Below, in pieces: positions 10,630-23,949 of a stretch of DNA of 64,000 nucleotides. The stretch spans positions 221,886,966 through 221,950,965 of the forward strand of contig CM071568.1 of the NCBI GenBank assembly GCA_036426205.1, written 5' to 3'. A program made the position numbers and the translations under genes. How positions within the stretch are numbered: the stretch's first letter is position 1; the number at the start of each line of letters is the position of its first letter. The notes under the pieces were generated by a model. That model worked only from the letters and a program-made list of their open reading frames with translations, was not told where the DNA came from and made no database searches. This DNA comes from Ascaphus truei (lineage: Eukaryota; Chordata; Amphibia; Anura; Ascaphidae).

Positions 10630-12354
10630 CGATTCAGCGGTTTATCTTCATGAGAAGCCACTTCATGTCTCTGCTTTCAGCTCTCTTTATATCTATTTGC
10701 ACCGTTTATTTTTGGAATTCATTGCGCTGGCCAGTCTGTAAGATTCCTGGCTTGAATATACTCAGTGTGTATATCCTTGTATCCTTCTATTGCTATGTAT
10801 ATATATCATAATAGCATTGAGGACAATTTGTGTCCACAAACATTTGTGGTATATTATGGGATACATTAACCCATTCATTATTTAGTCACAGTGTGGTATA
10901 TTATGGGATACATTAACCCCTTCATTATTTGTGTCCCCAAACATTTGTGGTATATTATGGGATATATTAACCCCTTCATTATTTAGTCACAAGAGGGCAC
11001 CTGCTTTTTCTGAATGCTCAGATATATCAGTCTCTGGTTTTATATATGGCGAGAGATGTGTTACCTCGCTCAAGCCCCCAGATACTGGTCGCGTGCTGCC
11101 TGGGAGTAAGTAGAGTAACCAAAAAAGAGAGTGTACGGAGTACACAAAAGATCCCAAATAATAGCGCACCGCAGACCAGAGTGGTATTAAATCATGGTCC
11201 AGTATGTGCGGCTAAACAAACATTTAAAATTACTTTAATACAAATAAATGGATAAAAATGTGAATATTCCTAAATCTCTAGAAATAGAGAGAGACAAGCC
11301 TAGAGAGTGTATGGGATCAAAAAGACCTAGGTGAAAAGCGTCAATAATAATGCAATTATATGGTGCTTATCTGGTAAATCATGAAATAGAACACAGTCCT
11401 CTTGTAGAATTTGTGGGGGGAGAGATATTAATATATCAATTTAATTGCCCGAAGTGTGTAAGAGGGGATGTTCCGCCATATATGGATCTGATAGTTAATG
11501 AGATAACTATAGGGAGTATGCTAATAAATGACTGCTAGGTCTATAAGGTAAGTAGGTATTGAAGTATACCTTAAATGAACACATTTACAGAACTAAAGAT
11601 CTTCATGAATAGAAGGTGTATGGATCTAGCTACTACCTGAATCGTGTACCTATGATGATGTGCATAAGTAGTGACCTTGTAGAGGTACTGTACCCTATGT
11701 ATCACCTATTTAGTGGGTACAGATACAAAGGACGAAACCTGTATCAAACTACTATAGCATATACGGTGGTATAATGTGAAGTGCGAATACTCTGCGCTTC
11801 TTATAGGTACCATAGATAAATACCCAGCTGCTATTGTAGATGTCTGTGATGTAATAAAGGAATCTAATGGTGAGCTGTTGCATCCGTGTGGGTATTCAGT
11901 TCAGGGAGAAATTCTCACCATTAATGTGGTAAGTAGACTCCATAGTGCCTAGTCTGCTATATTGATTCAGTGAGTTCACTGTGAGACACATGAATACCTA
12001 TGGTAAACTAGTGAAACCTTCTAAGGGTAGTAACACAGGTATTAGTAATCTGTTAATGCAAAGCAAAATAGTTCTCTTTATTACTGTTGACTCTTAGGAC
12101 ATATATGCAACTGCACCAGTCAGTGTGGTGAATAGTGAGGCGGTTTGGGGAACACTGTTTAATGGTAGTAGAAACCGGATGTTGGTGTGCTGGGATCACA
12201 GCAGAGTGAAAATGGAAAACTGCTGTTTAAACCAATTCAAGCCGGAACCCTGTGGATGTTCGTGGAACTTCACTTTCCAAATGGTGTTTAATGTCGCAGC
12301 TTGAGGGACACTGTATGCACCATGCTTGAAAACAGTGATATCTGCTGAATGACG
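10630..12354. other. PLE tail and unassigned sequence
   Basis: 3' sequence after the GIY-YIG stop. It includes a tandem array (10835-10985) and a pLTR-like stretch around 11160-11260 (AGCGCAC...TTTAAAATTACTTTAATAC), similar in organisation to the palindromic arms at 26.2 kb. No host coding sequence recognised. Confidence 0.4.
10835..10985. repeat. short tandem repeats (GTGGTATATTATGGGATA units)
   Basis: Three imperfect copies of a unit containing GTGGTATATTATGGGATA, ATTAACCC and TTCATTATTT. The spacing differs between copies (about 50 and 66 bp). The array is repeated at 17520-17665 in copy 2. Confidence 0.85.
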
Positions 12355-12672
12355 GTATGCTGCAAGTAGTGCAGGGCAAGGGTTAGTGGTTGGTGTATAT
12401 ACTCTTATTGTAACAGTGCTCCTTAAATAAACCCCGAATTTCTACGTGAGTTCACGTGACCGCTAAAGGCACCGATTGGCATCAGGTACCGGGCATACAC
12501 CCCCACAGTCAAAACCTTCACCGGATGGCCAGCGAGGTAAGTAAGAGCAGTAGTATAGTATTGTTATAATATGCTGTGTACTGCAAGCAATACCCAAATG
12601 GCGGTATGCTACGGGTAGTGCAGGGCAAGGGTGAGTTGTTAGTGTGTATACTCTTGTTATTACAGTGCTTAA
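12355..12672. repeat. direct repeats of about 70 bp, 248 bp apart
   Basis: GGTATGCTGCAAGTAGTGCAGG... at 12355 recurs as GGTATGCTACGGGTAGTGCAGG... at 12603. Both end in TGTATATACTCTT/TGTGTATACTCTT and ACAGTGCT. Confidence 0.8.
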
Positions 12673-12690
12673 TGGATATCCCCGAAGACT

Positions 12691-12858
12691 CAGATCCATC
12701 TGTCAGACTCTAGGGGAACTTCTGATGACGTCACCGCAGCACTCCGTCGCATCTTGGACGTCTCTGGCGGTGAAGGCCTACACCGCCAGAGACGTCCAAG
12801 ATGCGACGGAGTCGCCTACGTCATCAGAAGTCACTCTAGAGTCTGACACGAGGATCTG
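12691..12858. repeat. long inverted repeat (hairpin)
   Basis: Arms 12691-12772 and 12781-12858 pair around the 8-bp centre AAGGCCTA. The inner 32 bp are perfectly complementary (12741-12772 against 12781-12812), and outer blocks (AACTTCTGATGACGT, TGTCAGACTCTAG, CAGATCC) also pair. The same hairpin is present in copy 2 at about 19335-19499. Confidence 0.95.
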
Positions 12859-12862
12859 AGTA

Positions 12863-13545
12863 GGCCAGCGTTCCGGTGAGTTGTAGTCTCTTTATCTCGA
12901 AACAGACGATTAAGACGGGGACTAAGAGACCATCTACAGCAGCCCGGGAGAGTAAGATTCTATCTCCTGAATTGGCCTGTATTCGATCGGATTCGGTGTA
13001 GAAGAGCGGGCGTTGTGGTAACATGTCCATAACATGTTATGTCTTTATACCATTTTATTGATGTACGTGCAACACTTACCTGCTGAAAATGTTCACAATA
13101 TATTTAAATATTACACAATGAGGTTTTGCGCTGTTTTTTTCTTTTGTTTTTCTCGCTAGTGCTATGGTTTGTGGAGCCATTCCATGATATATACAGCAGC
13201 AGCCTCAGAGATTATCACATGGAAGTTACAGATTTTATTTAACTTGTTTTGTTCACAATTTAGTACTATTTTAGGACACAATCACCTAAGTAGATTTATT
13301 CACTTTATGTTTATAATTGAAATACATTGGTATTTCACTTGCACTATCTAGAGCGCGGTTCTTATTTATTTATTTCATTTCAGTGACACTGTGGCATGGT
13401 TTTAATTAATAATTATATGTTGTATGTGATGCATATATATTTATATTATATATAGCATCCTCTTCCCCCTCTGTGCTGCTGTGGATGTACAGCCCCCCTC
13501 CCCCCATCCCTAATTCTCACCTTCCTTATCTCTGTTTTAACATTG
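12863..13545. other. no gene; duplication end and spacer
   Basis: Unassigned end of copy 1 (to 13430), then a 115-bp spacer of AT-rich and C-rich sequence with no recognisable termini. Confidence 0.5.
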
Positions 13546-14010
13546 GACACCACTCCTATCAGGACCCTAGAAGCTGTCCTGTCTCTTCCCTGACTCTCTA
13601 ATAGAGAAAGGGGCATAGTCTGTATCCCTCCCCTAAGGGAGGGCCACCAATCTGTGCCAGAGCCCTGGCACAGTGTGGGGTCAGATTGTCACACACTGCA
13701 ACACTTGACAGCGGACACTTGAACTGCACAGTCTCAACCAGCAGACACAGCAGAGCAGAACCCTAACTTTAGGAAGTGATGCGTATATATAGCTCCAGAG
13801 GCACCACCCCTATGTCACTGTAATTGGACACAGAGCATGCTGTCACTTCCTTTGCTACATATTACACCTCACAGGGGAATGAGAGCAAAACCGCTGATTG
13901 ATTACTCCTGGCAAAACCTGCCCTCTTAACAGGGTTTACTGCACGGAGGAGAGAGGCATGTAACCCCAAAATAAACAGGGCTACAGTAAGTTAAGTTAAC
14001 GTTGCATTAA

Positions 14011-14439
14011 AAGCTGCAGTTCAGCAATATCCTGCATGTGTTTTTTTTTAATAAATCAGTTCGTAGTAAGAAAAAATACTTTTAGCATTTTCTGTTTTAA
14101 AAAAAACAACTTTGAAAACAATTTTCTTGTATTCTATTTTAACAGCCATTTGCTAAGGCACTGCCCCCTCATGTCCTGTCACAACTCTGGCACACCCCTT
14201 TGTCAGCCCTGCCTCCCTCTAGCACATGTCAGTGCAGGAGTGCTCATGAATATTTATGAGCTTCCACTGAGTGACAGAGGCAGAATAAACAATGCCAGCT
14301 CGAATGTCACCAAATTTGCCTATCAACATGGAGAACGAATGACTGGCAGCTATACAGTTCTTTAGGTAATTAGAGATTGCACACATAAAACTATTGAAGT
14401 AAAAAAATTATTTAAAAAAAAAATGTCTGAACGGCAGCT
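14011..14439. mobile_element. TTAA MITE, duplicate copy
   Basis: Counterpart of 7256-7703, with TTAA on both sides and many small deletions. One terminus is mutated (ACGGCAGCT). Confidence 0.75.
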
Positions 14440-16512
14440 TTAAGGAACATAACAGAGCTTTGTGGATCTGGGCAATTGGACCTGTAGTAAAAATAAATAG
14501 ACTGTAGCATTACCCAGACACTGCTTTTATTATTAGCAATTTTTTAAAACTTGGCAAATATATAAAAATCCATCGTAATCAACAAACATTTAATTACTAC
14601 CTACACTCATCAGCTCACCTTCAGAGAATAAAAAAGAGCCATTTCTCAAGTCAGAAAAAAAACCTGATAAGTTTAGAGGTGCTGCAATGTGAAATGCAGT
14701 AACATACTTTTGAGCACAATATTTCCTTGTCTCTCGGTCCAATTACAATTAGCCATAAAGCCTGTTTAAAATAGTAAGCATTTTGGTACTGCAGAGTCAA
14801 CAGTACTGGAAAGTTGGCATGTGTCTTATTTTACACATAGTCCCAATTTCCTTTTGGCATGTGTTTTCATCCTACTTGAGCACAGTTCTTGGATAGGACA
14901 TATGCCAATGACATAGCAACCAGGGATTTTTCTTGTCTTTACTATATTTTGGACAGTGCTATGTTTTAGACTTTATTCATCCCAGAGGCTTAATAATGAT
15001 ACAGCCGCTGCCACACTTTCCTGAATTATACAGTTTGTAGCCTTTGCTGATACAACAATTTAAACAATGCCGGTTCATATTGTCCCATCATGCTCTGTAT
15101 CTTTTGTCATTTCTTCTATCCTCTGTCATACAGAAGTGTTAAAAAAAACTAACATTTTTTCATTTCTATGTGCTTTAACTGTACTAAGAATGTGGTCTGG
15201 CATCTAGTCCTGCAGTTATTGATCCCAGACTATATGAAGCATACATATCTGTAATATTCTTATTTAAAGTTTGACTTGGAACATTATTGCATAAAAACGC
15301 ACAAAGTATACAAAAGCAACATTACAGCCTTTTGCTATTATGTTGTACTTGGCTATACATCCAGGTATTAAACTATTCTCACTTGTTTGGGTGTTCAGTT
15401 TTTGCCTTTCTCGGGTTTTGTAATTTGCTTTTCACTAAAACCACGGTGGTTTGCATTATGTCAGGAACTGTAAATCTGATCACAAAAAAAAAGTCACCTG
15501 GCACCGTTTGGTGTATGTGTGTATGTATTATACATTGCAAATAATCGGGGTCTTTATTACATTAGTTTATTGATTTATTTATAAGAATATATATAAATAT
15601 TTGTTATCTAGTCGTAAATTATATATTTATATTATTAATCTATCTAATCTATCTAATCTATCCCATATCATTTTAAATTATGTTTGGTGAAAAAGGTGAC
15701 AAAAGCTCCACCATTGTTTGTCGCCTTTTTCACCCACCCAAAGTTAAAGTGTATGTGTAAACCTACCCAGCCTTTAAAATTGCAAGCCATACAACAACCT
15801 CACGTTGAGTGACCCACAAGGTTGAAAAAGCTGTGTGTGGAGTGGTTTGACTGGCTTTTCAGCTAATCCCATGCTTAAAGCTCCTTGAAAAGCGCCATAG
15901 CTGCGTGAATACAGCGGAAGTGGAAGTGCAGCGTGGTGGTACAAGTTATGTTTTTTTTTTTTTTTTTTTTGTAGTCTAATAATTAGTTTTAACCCTTTGT
16001 GCTGTGAGTTCATACAATTTTTCACGGACGGATTGGATATTATCTACCTGTTTACGGCTACACGCGGAGAGGTCTCTACATTCACCACCGGAATGTTCCA
16101 GGGAGCGTCTCTGAACTCAGGGTTATATTGGTATTTCCAGGGAGCCACGCGGTGGTTGATCGTGATTAGCGTGTACTCCACACGGGCGTGCAGCGGCTAG
16201 ACGAGGAGACTAGTGGAGTTCCTTCTCATGTATTGTCCCCACAGTGTTTTCAAAAAAGTCCTCCTTGCCTTCCCTGTCATTCTACATGCGTATCTACCCT
16301 TTTAACCCGCATGTTCCGATGTCAACTCCTTGAATTGAATGAACATTTATGACTTATGGCTGCTTCTTAGCAGCATGACCGTCCTCTGGAGCTATTACAC
16401 GGTTTATTTCAGACTGTGCTTAAAGCTGTGTGAACAGCAGAGCATTTCTTATAAGGGTTCCATGTAAAAATGGTTTTCAGGCAAAAGGTGACACATTGTG
16501 TACGCATTGCAT

Positions 16513-17311
16513 GGTGACTTCTAACAAGTTTGCACCCAAGTTGGGGTGCTCTTCGACTACTAGATTAACGTTCGCACCCAAACTTGTTCAGGTCCTATCA
16601 GAGGTGAGAATATTCCAGTGCTTCTGAATGTCCTTATCCATTTTCCGCCAGTCGATGAAATGTTTCAACAAAACGGATTGTCTTGCTTTCCGTTTTTCTT
16701 TCCTGTCCTCCATGGTACCTGCCAAAAGTGAGGCACGAGATCTGGATTGACTCTTAGATCTACCCCGTTTGATGACTGCCCAACTTGTTAGAAGTCACTA
16801 CACCCCTAGCTGACCTACCACTTTCCTCTCAAGCGGCAAACAAAAGGCTTTATCCAATGTCGCAATTGTTCAGACCTGTCAATACATGCAGAAACCGTAC
16901 GCAATTCCAAGACTCTAAGGGACTTGTAACTTATGATATAAGAACGAGACTTCATTGCAAGTCAAAAGAGGTTGTATATATCTTGTGTGTTCATTGCCCA
17001 ATGATGTTAACATTGGAATGACCACAAGAGAGCTGAGATTTCGTGTACTCGAACAAGTTCGAAATATTAAAAACAGTGAATGAGACATTCAGAGTGGCCG
17101 TAAATTTACGTCAGTTGCGAAACACTCAGGGTAAAGCATAATTCTGACATTAATGCCCTGAGAGTTTTGCAATTGATCAGGTTTCTTTTGGGATCCGAGG
17201 AGGAGACCTCGAGAGACTGCTATTGCAGCGTGAATGCCGCTGGATTGTCAATTAGGAACATTGCTGCCCCTAGGTATGAATGAATATATGGGGTATGCGA
17301 TGTTCCTTTGA
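16513..17311. pseudogene. inverted PLE fragment, duplicate copy
   Basis: Counterpart of 9825-10629. The minus-strand linker part lies at about 16513-16775 and the plus-strand GIY-YIG part at about 16780-17311. Several one-base indels break frames that are open in copy 1. For example, around 16975-17010 the YYLVCSCPMIYIG region is shifted twice. Confidence 0.8.
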
Positions 17312-20104
17312 CGATTCAGCGGTTTATCTTCATGAGAGCCACTTCATGTCTCTGCTTTCAGCTCTCTTTATATCTATTTGCACCTTTATTTTTGGAATTC
17401 ATTGCGCTGGCCAGTCTGTAAGATTCCTGGCTTGAATATACTCAGTGGGTATACCTTGTATCCTTCTATTGCTATGTATATATATCATAATAGCATTGAG
17501 GACAATTTGTCCACAACATTTGTGGTATATTATGGGATACATTAACCCATTCATTATTTAGTCACAGTGGTGTATATTATGGGAATACTTAACCCCTTCA
17601 TTATTTGTGTCCCCAAACATTTGTGGTATATTATGGGATATATTACCCCTTCATTATTTAGTCACACAGAGGGCACCTCTTTTTCTGAATGCTCAGATAT
17701 ATCAGTCTCTGGTTTTATATTGGCGAGAGATGTGTTACCTCGCTCAGCCCCAGATACTGGTCGCGTGCTGCCTGGGAGTAAGTAGTAACCAAAAAAGAGA
17801 GTGTACGGAGTACACAAAAGATCCCAAATAATAGCGCACCGCAGACCAAGTGGTATTAAATCATGGTCCAGTATGTGCGGCTAAACAAACATTTAAAATT
17901 ACTTTAATACAAATAAATGGATAAAAATGTGAATATTCCTAAATCTCTAGAAATAGAGAGAGACAAGCCAGAGAGTGTATGGGATCAAAAGACCTAGGTG
18001 AAAAGCGTCAATTAATGCAATTATATGGTGCTTATCTGGTAAATCATGAAATAGAACACAGTCCTCTTGTAGAATTTGTGGGGGGAGAGATATAATATAT
18101 CAATTTATTGCCCGAAGTGTGTAAGAGGGGATGTTCCCCATATATGGATCTGATAGTTAATGAGATAAACTATAGGGAGTATGCTAATAATGACTGCTAG
18201 GTCTATAAGGTAAGTAGGTATTGAAGTATACTCTTAAATGAACACATTTACAGAACTAAAGATCTTCATGAATAGAAGGTGTAGGATCTAGCTACTACCT
18301 GAATCGTGTACCTATGATGATGTGCATAAGTAGTGACCTTGTAGAGGTACTGTACCTATGTATCACTATTTAGTGGGTACAGATACAAGGACGAAACCTG
18401 TATCAAATACTATAGCATATACGGTGGTATAATGTGAAGTGCGAATACTTCGCGCTTCTATAGGTACCATAGATAAATACCCAGCTGCTATGTAGATGTC
18501 TGTGATGTAATAAAGGAATCTAATGGTGAGCTGTTGCATCCGTGTGGGTATCAGTTCACGGGAGAATTCTCACCATTATGTGGTAAGTAGACTCCATAGT
18601 GCCTAGTCTGCTATATTGATTCAGTGAGTTCACTGTGAGACACATGAATACCTATGGTAAACTAGTGAAACCTTCTAAGGGTGTAACACAGGTATTAGTA
18701 ATCTGTTAATGCAAAGCAAAATAGTTCTCTTTATTACTGTTGACTCTTAGGACATATAGCAACTGCACCAGTCAGTGTGGTGAATAGTGCGGCGGGTTGG
18801 GAACACGTTTAATGGTAGTAGAAACCGGATGTTGGTGTGCTGGGATCACAGCAGAGTGAAAATGGAAAATGCTGTTTAAACAATTCAAGCCGGAACCCTG
18901 TGGATGTTCGTGGAACTTCACTTTCCAAATGGTTTTAATGTCGCAGCTTGAGGGACACTGTATGCACCATGCTTGAAAAACAGTGATATCTGCTGAATGA
19001 CGGTATGCTGCAATAGTGCAGGGCAAGGGTTAGTGGTTGGTTGTATTATACTTATTGTAACAGTGCTCCTTAAATAAACCCCGAATTTCTCGTGAGTTCA
19101 CGTGACCGCTAAAGGCACCGATTGGCATCAGGTACCGGCATACACCCCCACAGTCAAAACCTTCACCGGATGGCCAGCGAGGTAAGTAAGAGCAGTAGTA
19201 TGTATTGTTTATAATATTGCTGTGTACTGCAAGCAATACCCAAATGGCGGTATGCTACGGGTAGTGGCGGGCAAGGGTGAGTTGTTAGTGTGTATACTCT
19301 TGTTATTACAGTGCTTAATGATATCCCGAAGACTCAGATCCATCTGTCAGACTCTAGGGGAACTTCTGATGACGTCACCCGCGACTCCGTCGCATCTTGG
19401 ACGTCTCTGGCGGTGAAGGCCTACACCGCCAGAGACGTCCAAGATGCGACGGAGTCGCCTACGTCATCAGAAGTCACTCTAGAGTCTGACACGAGGATCT
19501 GAGTAGGCCAGCGTTCCGGTGAGGTTGTAGCTCTTTATCCAAACAGACGATTAAGACGGGGACTAAGAGACCATCTACAGCAGCCCGGGAGAGTAAGATT
19601 CTATCTCCTGAATTGGCCTGTATTCGATCGGATTCGGTGTAGAAGAGCGGGCGTTGTGGTAACATGTCCATAACATGTTATGTCTTTATACCATTTTATT
19701 GATGTACGTGCAACACTTACCTGCTGAAAATGTTCACAATATATTTAATATTACACAATGAGGTTTTGCGCTGTTTTTTCTTTTGTTTTTCTCGCTAGTG
19801 CTATGGTTTGTGGAGCCATTCCATGATATATACAGCAGCAGCCTCAGAGATTATCACATGGAAGTTACAGATTTTATTTAACTTGTTTTGTTCCAATTTA
19901 GTACTATTTTGGACACAATCACCTAAGTAGATTTATTCACTTTATGTTTATAATTGAAATCATTGGTTATTCACTTGCACTATCTAGAGCGCGGTTCTTA
20001 TTTTTTATTTCATTTCAGTGACACTGTGGCATGGTTTGAATTAATAATTATATGTTGTATGTGACGCAATTAATAAATTAATATTTTGTACGCTAGAGTG
20101 CTTG

Positions 20105-20136
20105 TTTGGATATCTTTTTTATAGGTTTATATATAT

Positions 20137-20184
<48 letters not shown>

Positions 20185-20200
20185 TATATATATACATATA
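20105..20200. repeat. (TA)n microsatellite
   Basis: A long AT dinucleotide tract directly after the end of duplication copy 2. Confidence 0.9.
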
Positions 20201-20430
20201 TGATATCATGAACTAATCCATTGATGAAGTTTAATTGACTGAAACGCGTTAGGGTTGAGTCCTTCATCATGAAGTGATGTCAGGCACTTGGCATCTACAC
20301 GAGGTTACTGACTTCTATGCTTATACCGGACTGGATGTGGTGGCGGCTTCCTTCCATCTTTGTGGAACCCCTTTGCTATCCCTTGATATGTCGTCATTAT
20401 AAAAGCCCTCTTTTATTGGATGATGACTGG
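20201..20430 (+). mobile_element. Penelope-type terminal repeat with hammerhead-like motif
   Basis: TTGATGA-AGT...GACTGAAACGCGTTAGG at 20221-20252 resembles the hammerhead core (CTGATGA, stem II, GAAAC) found in PLE terminal repeats. Flanking CTAATCC (20213) may pair weakly with the downstream GTTAGGG. No PLE coding sequence is attached. Confidence 0.5.
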
Positions 20431-23069
20431 ATTTAAGATGTATAATAATTTTGTACATGTAAGTTTTTAACTTCTTGTATATTCATATGAATGGAATTGT
20501 TTATTGGTACGCTCTCTCGTTGCGCTCCCTCTTGTGTGTTTGTTCCCAAATTGCCTTCAAAACTTCCTCCAACAGACATAAAGTGCAACAAAAAACATAA
20601 CAACAGGAAGATGGTTTTATTGGGAAAATAATGCAAACACTATGAAAGTTAAGAAACAATATTGTGCCTGGATAAACAAATATTCCATTTTGAAACAATA
20701 AGAACAAATCTTGAAATAGGAAGGAATATATTAAACAATAGCTTTTTTTTCTGGCTTCCCTTTCCAAGCCACTGTGTCTGCTCTGGATATCATGTGGGTG
20801 TTGGCAGCTACTTCTAAATTTCCTAAGTGCAGGGTTATTTTAATTTCCTAAAAAACAGGAGACTGAACACAATATATTTGTAAGATTTCTTACCCCTCAG
20901 AATTGCTGCTAGGTGGATATATGTCAGGATTGCGCATGGTTCATGCCCCCTTGAAAATCATTACCTCAAGCTTGGAACATCTCCTTGTTTGCATAGATTC
21001 AAACGTTTTCTCTCAGGTATTTGTCATCAGTAATTTTTTTTATAATTTTAGAAAAAATAACCAGTATCATAACAAGGACAACATTTACATCCTTGCATAT
21101 AGCAAGTGAAATATAAAATACATCAACCTTTGGCACCCCAGAGAAAAAGAAAGGGTCCCTTCATAGATCAGTACGAAGTTTCAAATGATTATTCAACAAG
21201 ATTCGAAGCAGCAGATCACACTGCGATCTGCCAAAAACTGTCATTCAAGTCATTGGCTGTATTCAGTTGATCCCCTTGCAAATGAACGCTTCAGAGCTTA
21301 TTGAGTGAGGGCTTGAATAGTTGTGGCTCACCAAATATTACAGGGGGTATAAAATCCTCAATGAAAATCCTCAGGCACACTACAAATAAGCAACAAAAAG
21401 GATTGCAGCTTTAGTGGAAACCATACCATAAGTCTTATATATATATATAAATACAGTATATCCTTTTTGCTGTCAACATATAGAGTGCCTAAAGATTTAA
21501 CTTTGATAACCATATAGCTAAATTCTGTATTTTATACCACAATTCTGTAAGTGTATTGAAGTACAGCATGCATACCTGATTGGGCTTTAAGTCAAGATTT
21601 TAGAATGCACGTACCTTGCAATAGATTGAAGATTTTCTGTCTTTCTAGGGAGTGCATTAGTATAAAGCTGAATAAGTTTAACAAGAAATCATCATTATTA
21701 TAAAATGGAAAAAAAAAAAAAGATTTAATGATGCGGTGGATTTTGCACTTTTAAAAACACATCACATCAATCCTGAATGTAGAGTATATACTGAAACATA
21801 CTATACTGAATACTATGATTGCTTGTGAAGTGTAACAAATGTGGGTTTTTTATGTTATTTCTGTATTTTTAGCATTTTTGTTAGCAGTTTGATTCTGATG
21901 TCCATTTGTTCATTTTACTGTTATTGACATAACTTTCTTCTTTACTTCATATTGTTGTTGTATTTTTGTTTTGTTTTTTTAAATGAATAGGATTGCACTC
22001 TAGGAAATGTTGATTATTTTGGAGACTTGTAAAAATGGCTTTTTAGAGAAAGTTTTTCAAAACTGCTCAATAACGCCATCCTGGTCACTTCAAGTTTGCA
22101 GTCACTGCTGCAGTGATATAAATCTCATATTTTTCCTGTAATTGTTTTTTTTTTAATTATTATTACATTTTCAGCTTTAAATCTGAAATACTACTAATAA
22201 TGTTTACAAACATGTTAGATATGATTATACACTTAATAAAAATCTTTGTTTGCTACAAGATCCTAGCTTGACCAATTTTATTATTCTGAATCATACATAA
22301 TAAACCTGGTTGCCAAACCTTTGTTCAGCTTAATATATCAATGGAAAGCAACTCATTTAATTCCCAAGATAAATAAGCAGAAACAGCATTCATACAATAA
22401 ATGATATTTATAGTTACTGTGATTTTCCTTGAATTGTTTCCATTTCCCTATTTCCATTTCTATGTCTCAAAGTCTGATACGTGACACAAGTGCTTAACAA
22501 CAGAGCTGCAAAAATAGTGGATGACTAATACTGTATCATTGCTCCTGTATAGCTATATGTTTTTATAAACAATCGTTTTGTGCATTATTATTAATTAAGA
22601 GCATTACTATTTATCCATCATATTTATCCAGAACACCTAGGGAAAAGTATGGGATATCCACACCAACCATTTGATAATATAATTTTCCTAAATAGCCTCT
22701 GCAATATTTAGTTAAATTAAAATCAGCAGTGTGTACATACAATATCAAAATATCAGGTTCCTGGAGGATAGTGTGTCCAAGTACCAAACTACCTGCATTT
22801 ATTGCCACCCAACTCCAATATAGCATCTCAGCAGTGTATAAGATTTTTTTTATGTTGGAATTTATGAATGTAACCAAAGTTCAGCAATGAGGAAAAGACA
22901 AATGTGTGAAACAATAAAGCTGAAATGCAAAGATGAAAGACCGAAAAAAAAAAAACATCGGTCAATGTATCAATTGACTATAAAGTGTGCTGTGATGCAC
23001 AGCATTTAGTTTTTCAAATCTCTGCTAGGATCTGAGTAGAGTATAAGACGTTTGTTGATGTCTCCTACA
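20431..23069. other. 2.6 kb AT-rich, no feature recognised
   Basis: No domain-bearing frame, repeat terminus, exon-like sequence or RNA gene could be supported. It is the least repeat-like stretch of the left half and may be unique intergenic DNA. Confidence 0.45.
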
Positions 23070-23866
23070 TATGATATCTTGCATTAAACGGGCAATGGAT
23101 TGAAGGGAAGTCAACATAATTATGCCCCTTTACAAAGCATTACAGTACTAAGACCACACCTTGAATATGGAGTACAATTTTGGACACAAATCCTAAGAAA
23201 AGACATTAGGGAACTAGAGAGAGTGCAGAGAAGAGCCACCAAATTAATAAAGGGGAGGGGCAATCTAACTTATGAGGAGAGGCAAACTAAATGAGATTTA
23301 TTTACATTAGAAAAGAGGCGTCTAAGAGGGGATATGATAACTATATACAAATATATTCGGGGACAGTACAGGGAGCTTTCAAAAGAACTATTCATCCCAC
23401 GGGCAGTACAAACGACTCGGGGCCATCCTTTAACGTTGGAGGAAAGGCGAGTTCACCAGCAACAAAGGAAAGGGATCTTTACAGTAAGGGCAGTTAAAAT
23501 GTGGAATTCATGACCCATGGAGACTGTGATGGCAGATTCAATAGATTTGTTAAAAAAATATGTTGACATCTTTTTAGAAAGGAAAGGTATACAGGGATAT
23601 ACCAAATAAGTATACATGGGAAGGATGTTGATCCAGGGATTAATCCGATTGCTAATTCTTGGACTCAGGAAGGAATTTATTTTTCCCCTTATGAGATATC
23701 ATTGGATGATATGACTCTGGGGTTTTTTTTTTGCCTTCCTCTGGATCAATAAGGAAGTATAGATATAGGATAAAGTATCTGTTGTCTAAATTTAGCATAG
23801 GTTGAACTTGATGGACGTTCTTCTTTTTTCAACCTCATCTACTATGTAACTATGTAACTATGTATG
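23070..23866 (+). mobile_element. CR1/L2-clade LINE 3' fragment
   Basis: The plus strand encodes the C-terminal end of a LINE ORF2. [13 protein letters not shown]...[17 protein letters not shown] is the strongly conserved post-RT block of CR1/L2-type elements. Further frames carry LEKRRLRGDMI and later blocks, separated by frameshifts. The 3' UTR has GGTTGAACTTGATGGACG...TTTTTTCAACC, which can form a stem, and ends in ATGTAACT tandem copies (about 23845-23866), the microsatellite tail typical of this clade. The fragment is 5'-truncated and lacks the RT core. Confidence 0.85.
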
Positions 23867-23949
23867 ATGCAGATAGTTAGTCATGGGACATTTATATCAC
23901 CTCAGACCTGGCAGAGGTTTTTGTTGCTAAGAAAAAGACGAAATGAAGG

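Larger units (their letters stand above)
6788..13430. repeat. large tandem duplication, copy 1
   Basis: This 6.64-kb block recurs head-to-tail at 13546-20065. It begins inside the solo LTR (GGACACCACTCC) and ends at ATGTTGTATGTGA. It contains the rest of the LTR, the TTAA MITE, a Penelope-type terminal repeat, the inverted PLE and a long hairpin. Coding homology (GIY-YIG) is better preserved in this copy. Confidence 0.95.
13546..20065. repeat. large tandem duplication, copy 2
   Basis: Copy of 6788-13430, about 120 bases shorter. The differences seen are mostly single-base or few-base deletions spread along the whole length, often in or beside short homopolymers, with few clean substitutions. 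A 115-bp spacer (13431-13545) separates the copies. The region near 15860-15950 differs more. See findings for the assembly-artefact reading. Confidence 0.95.

Noticed and set aside
10835..10985. Possible CRISPR-like array
   Set aside because: Only three imperfect units with variable spacing in a vertebrate repeat context; no spacers or cas genes.
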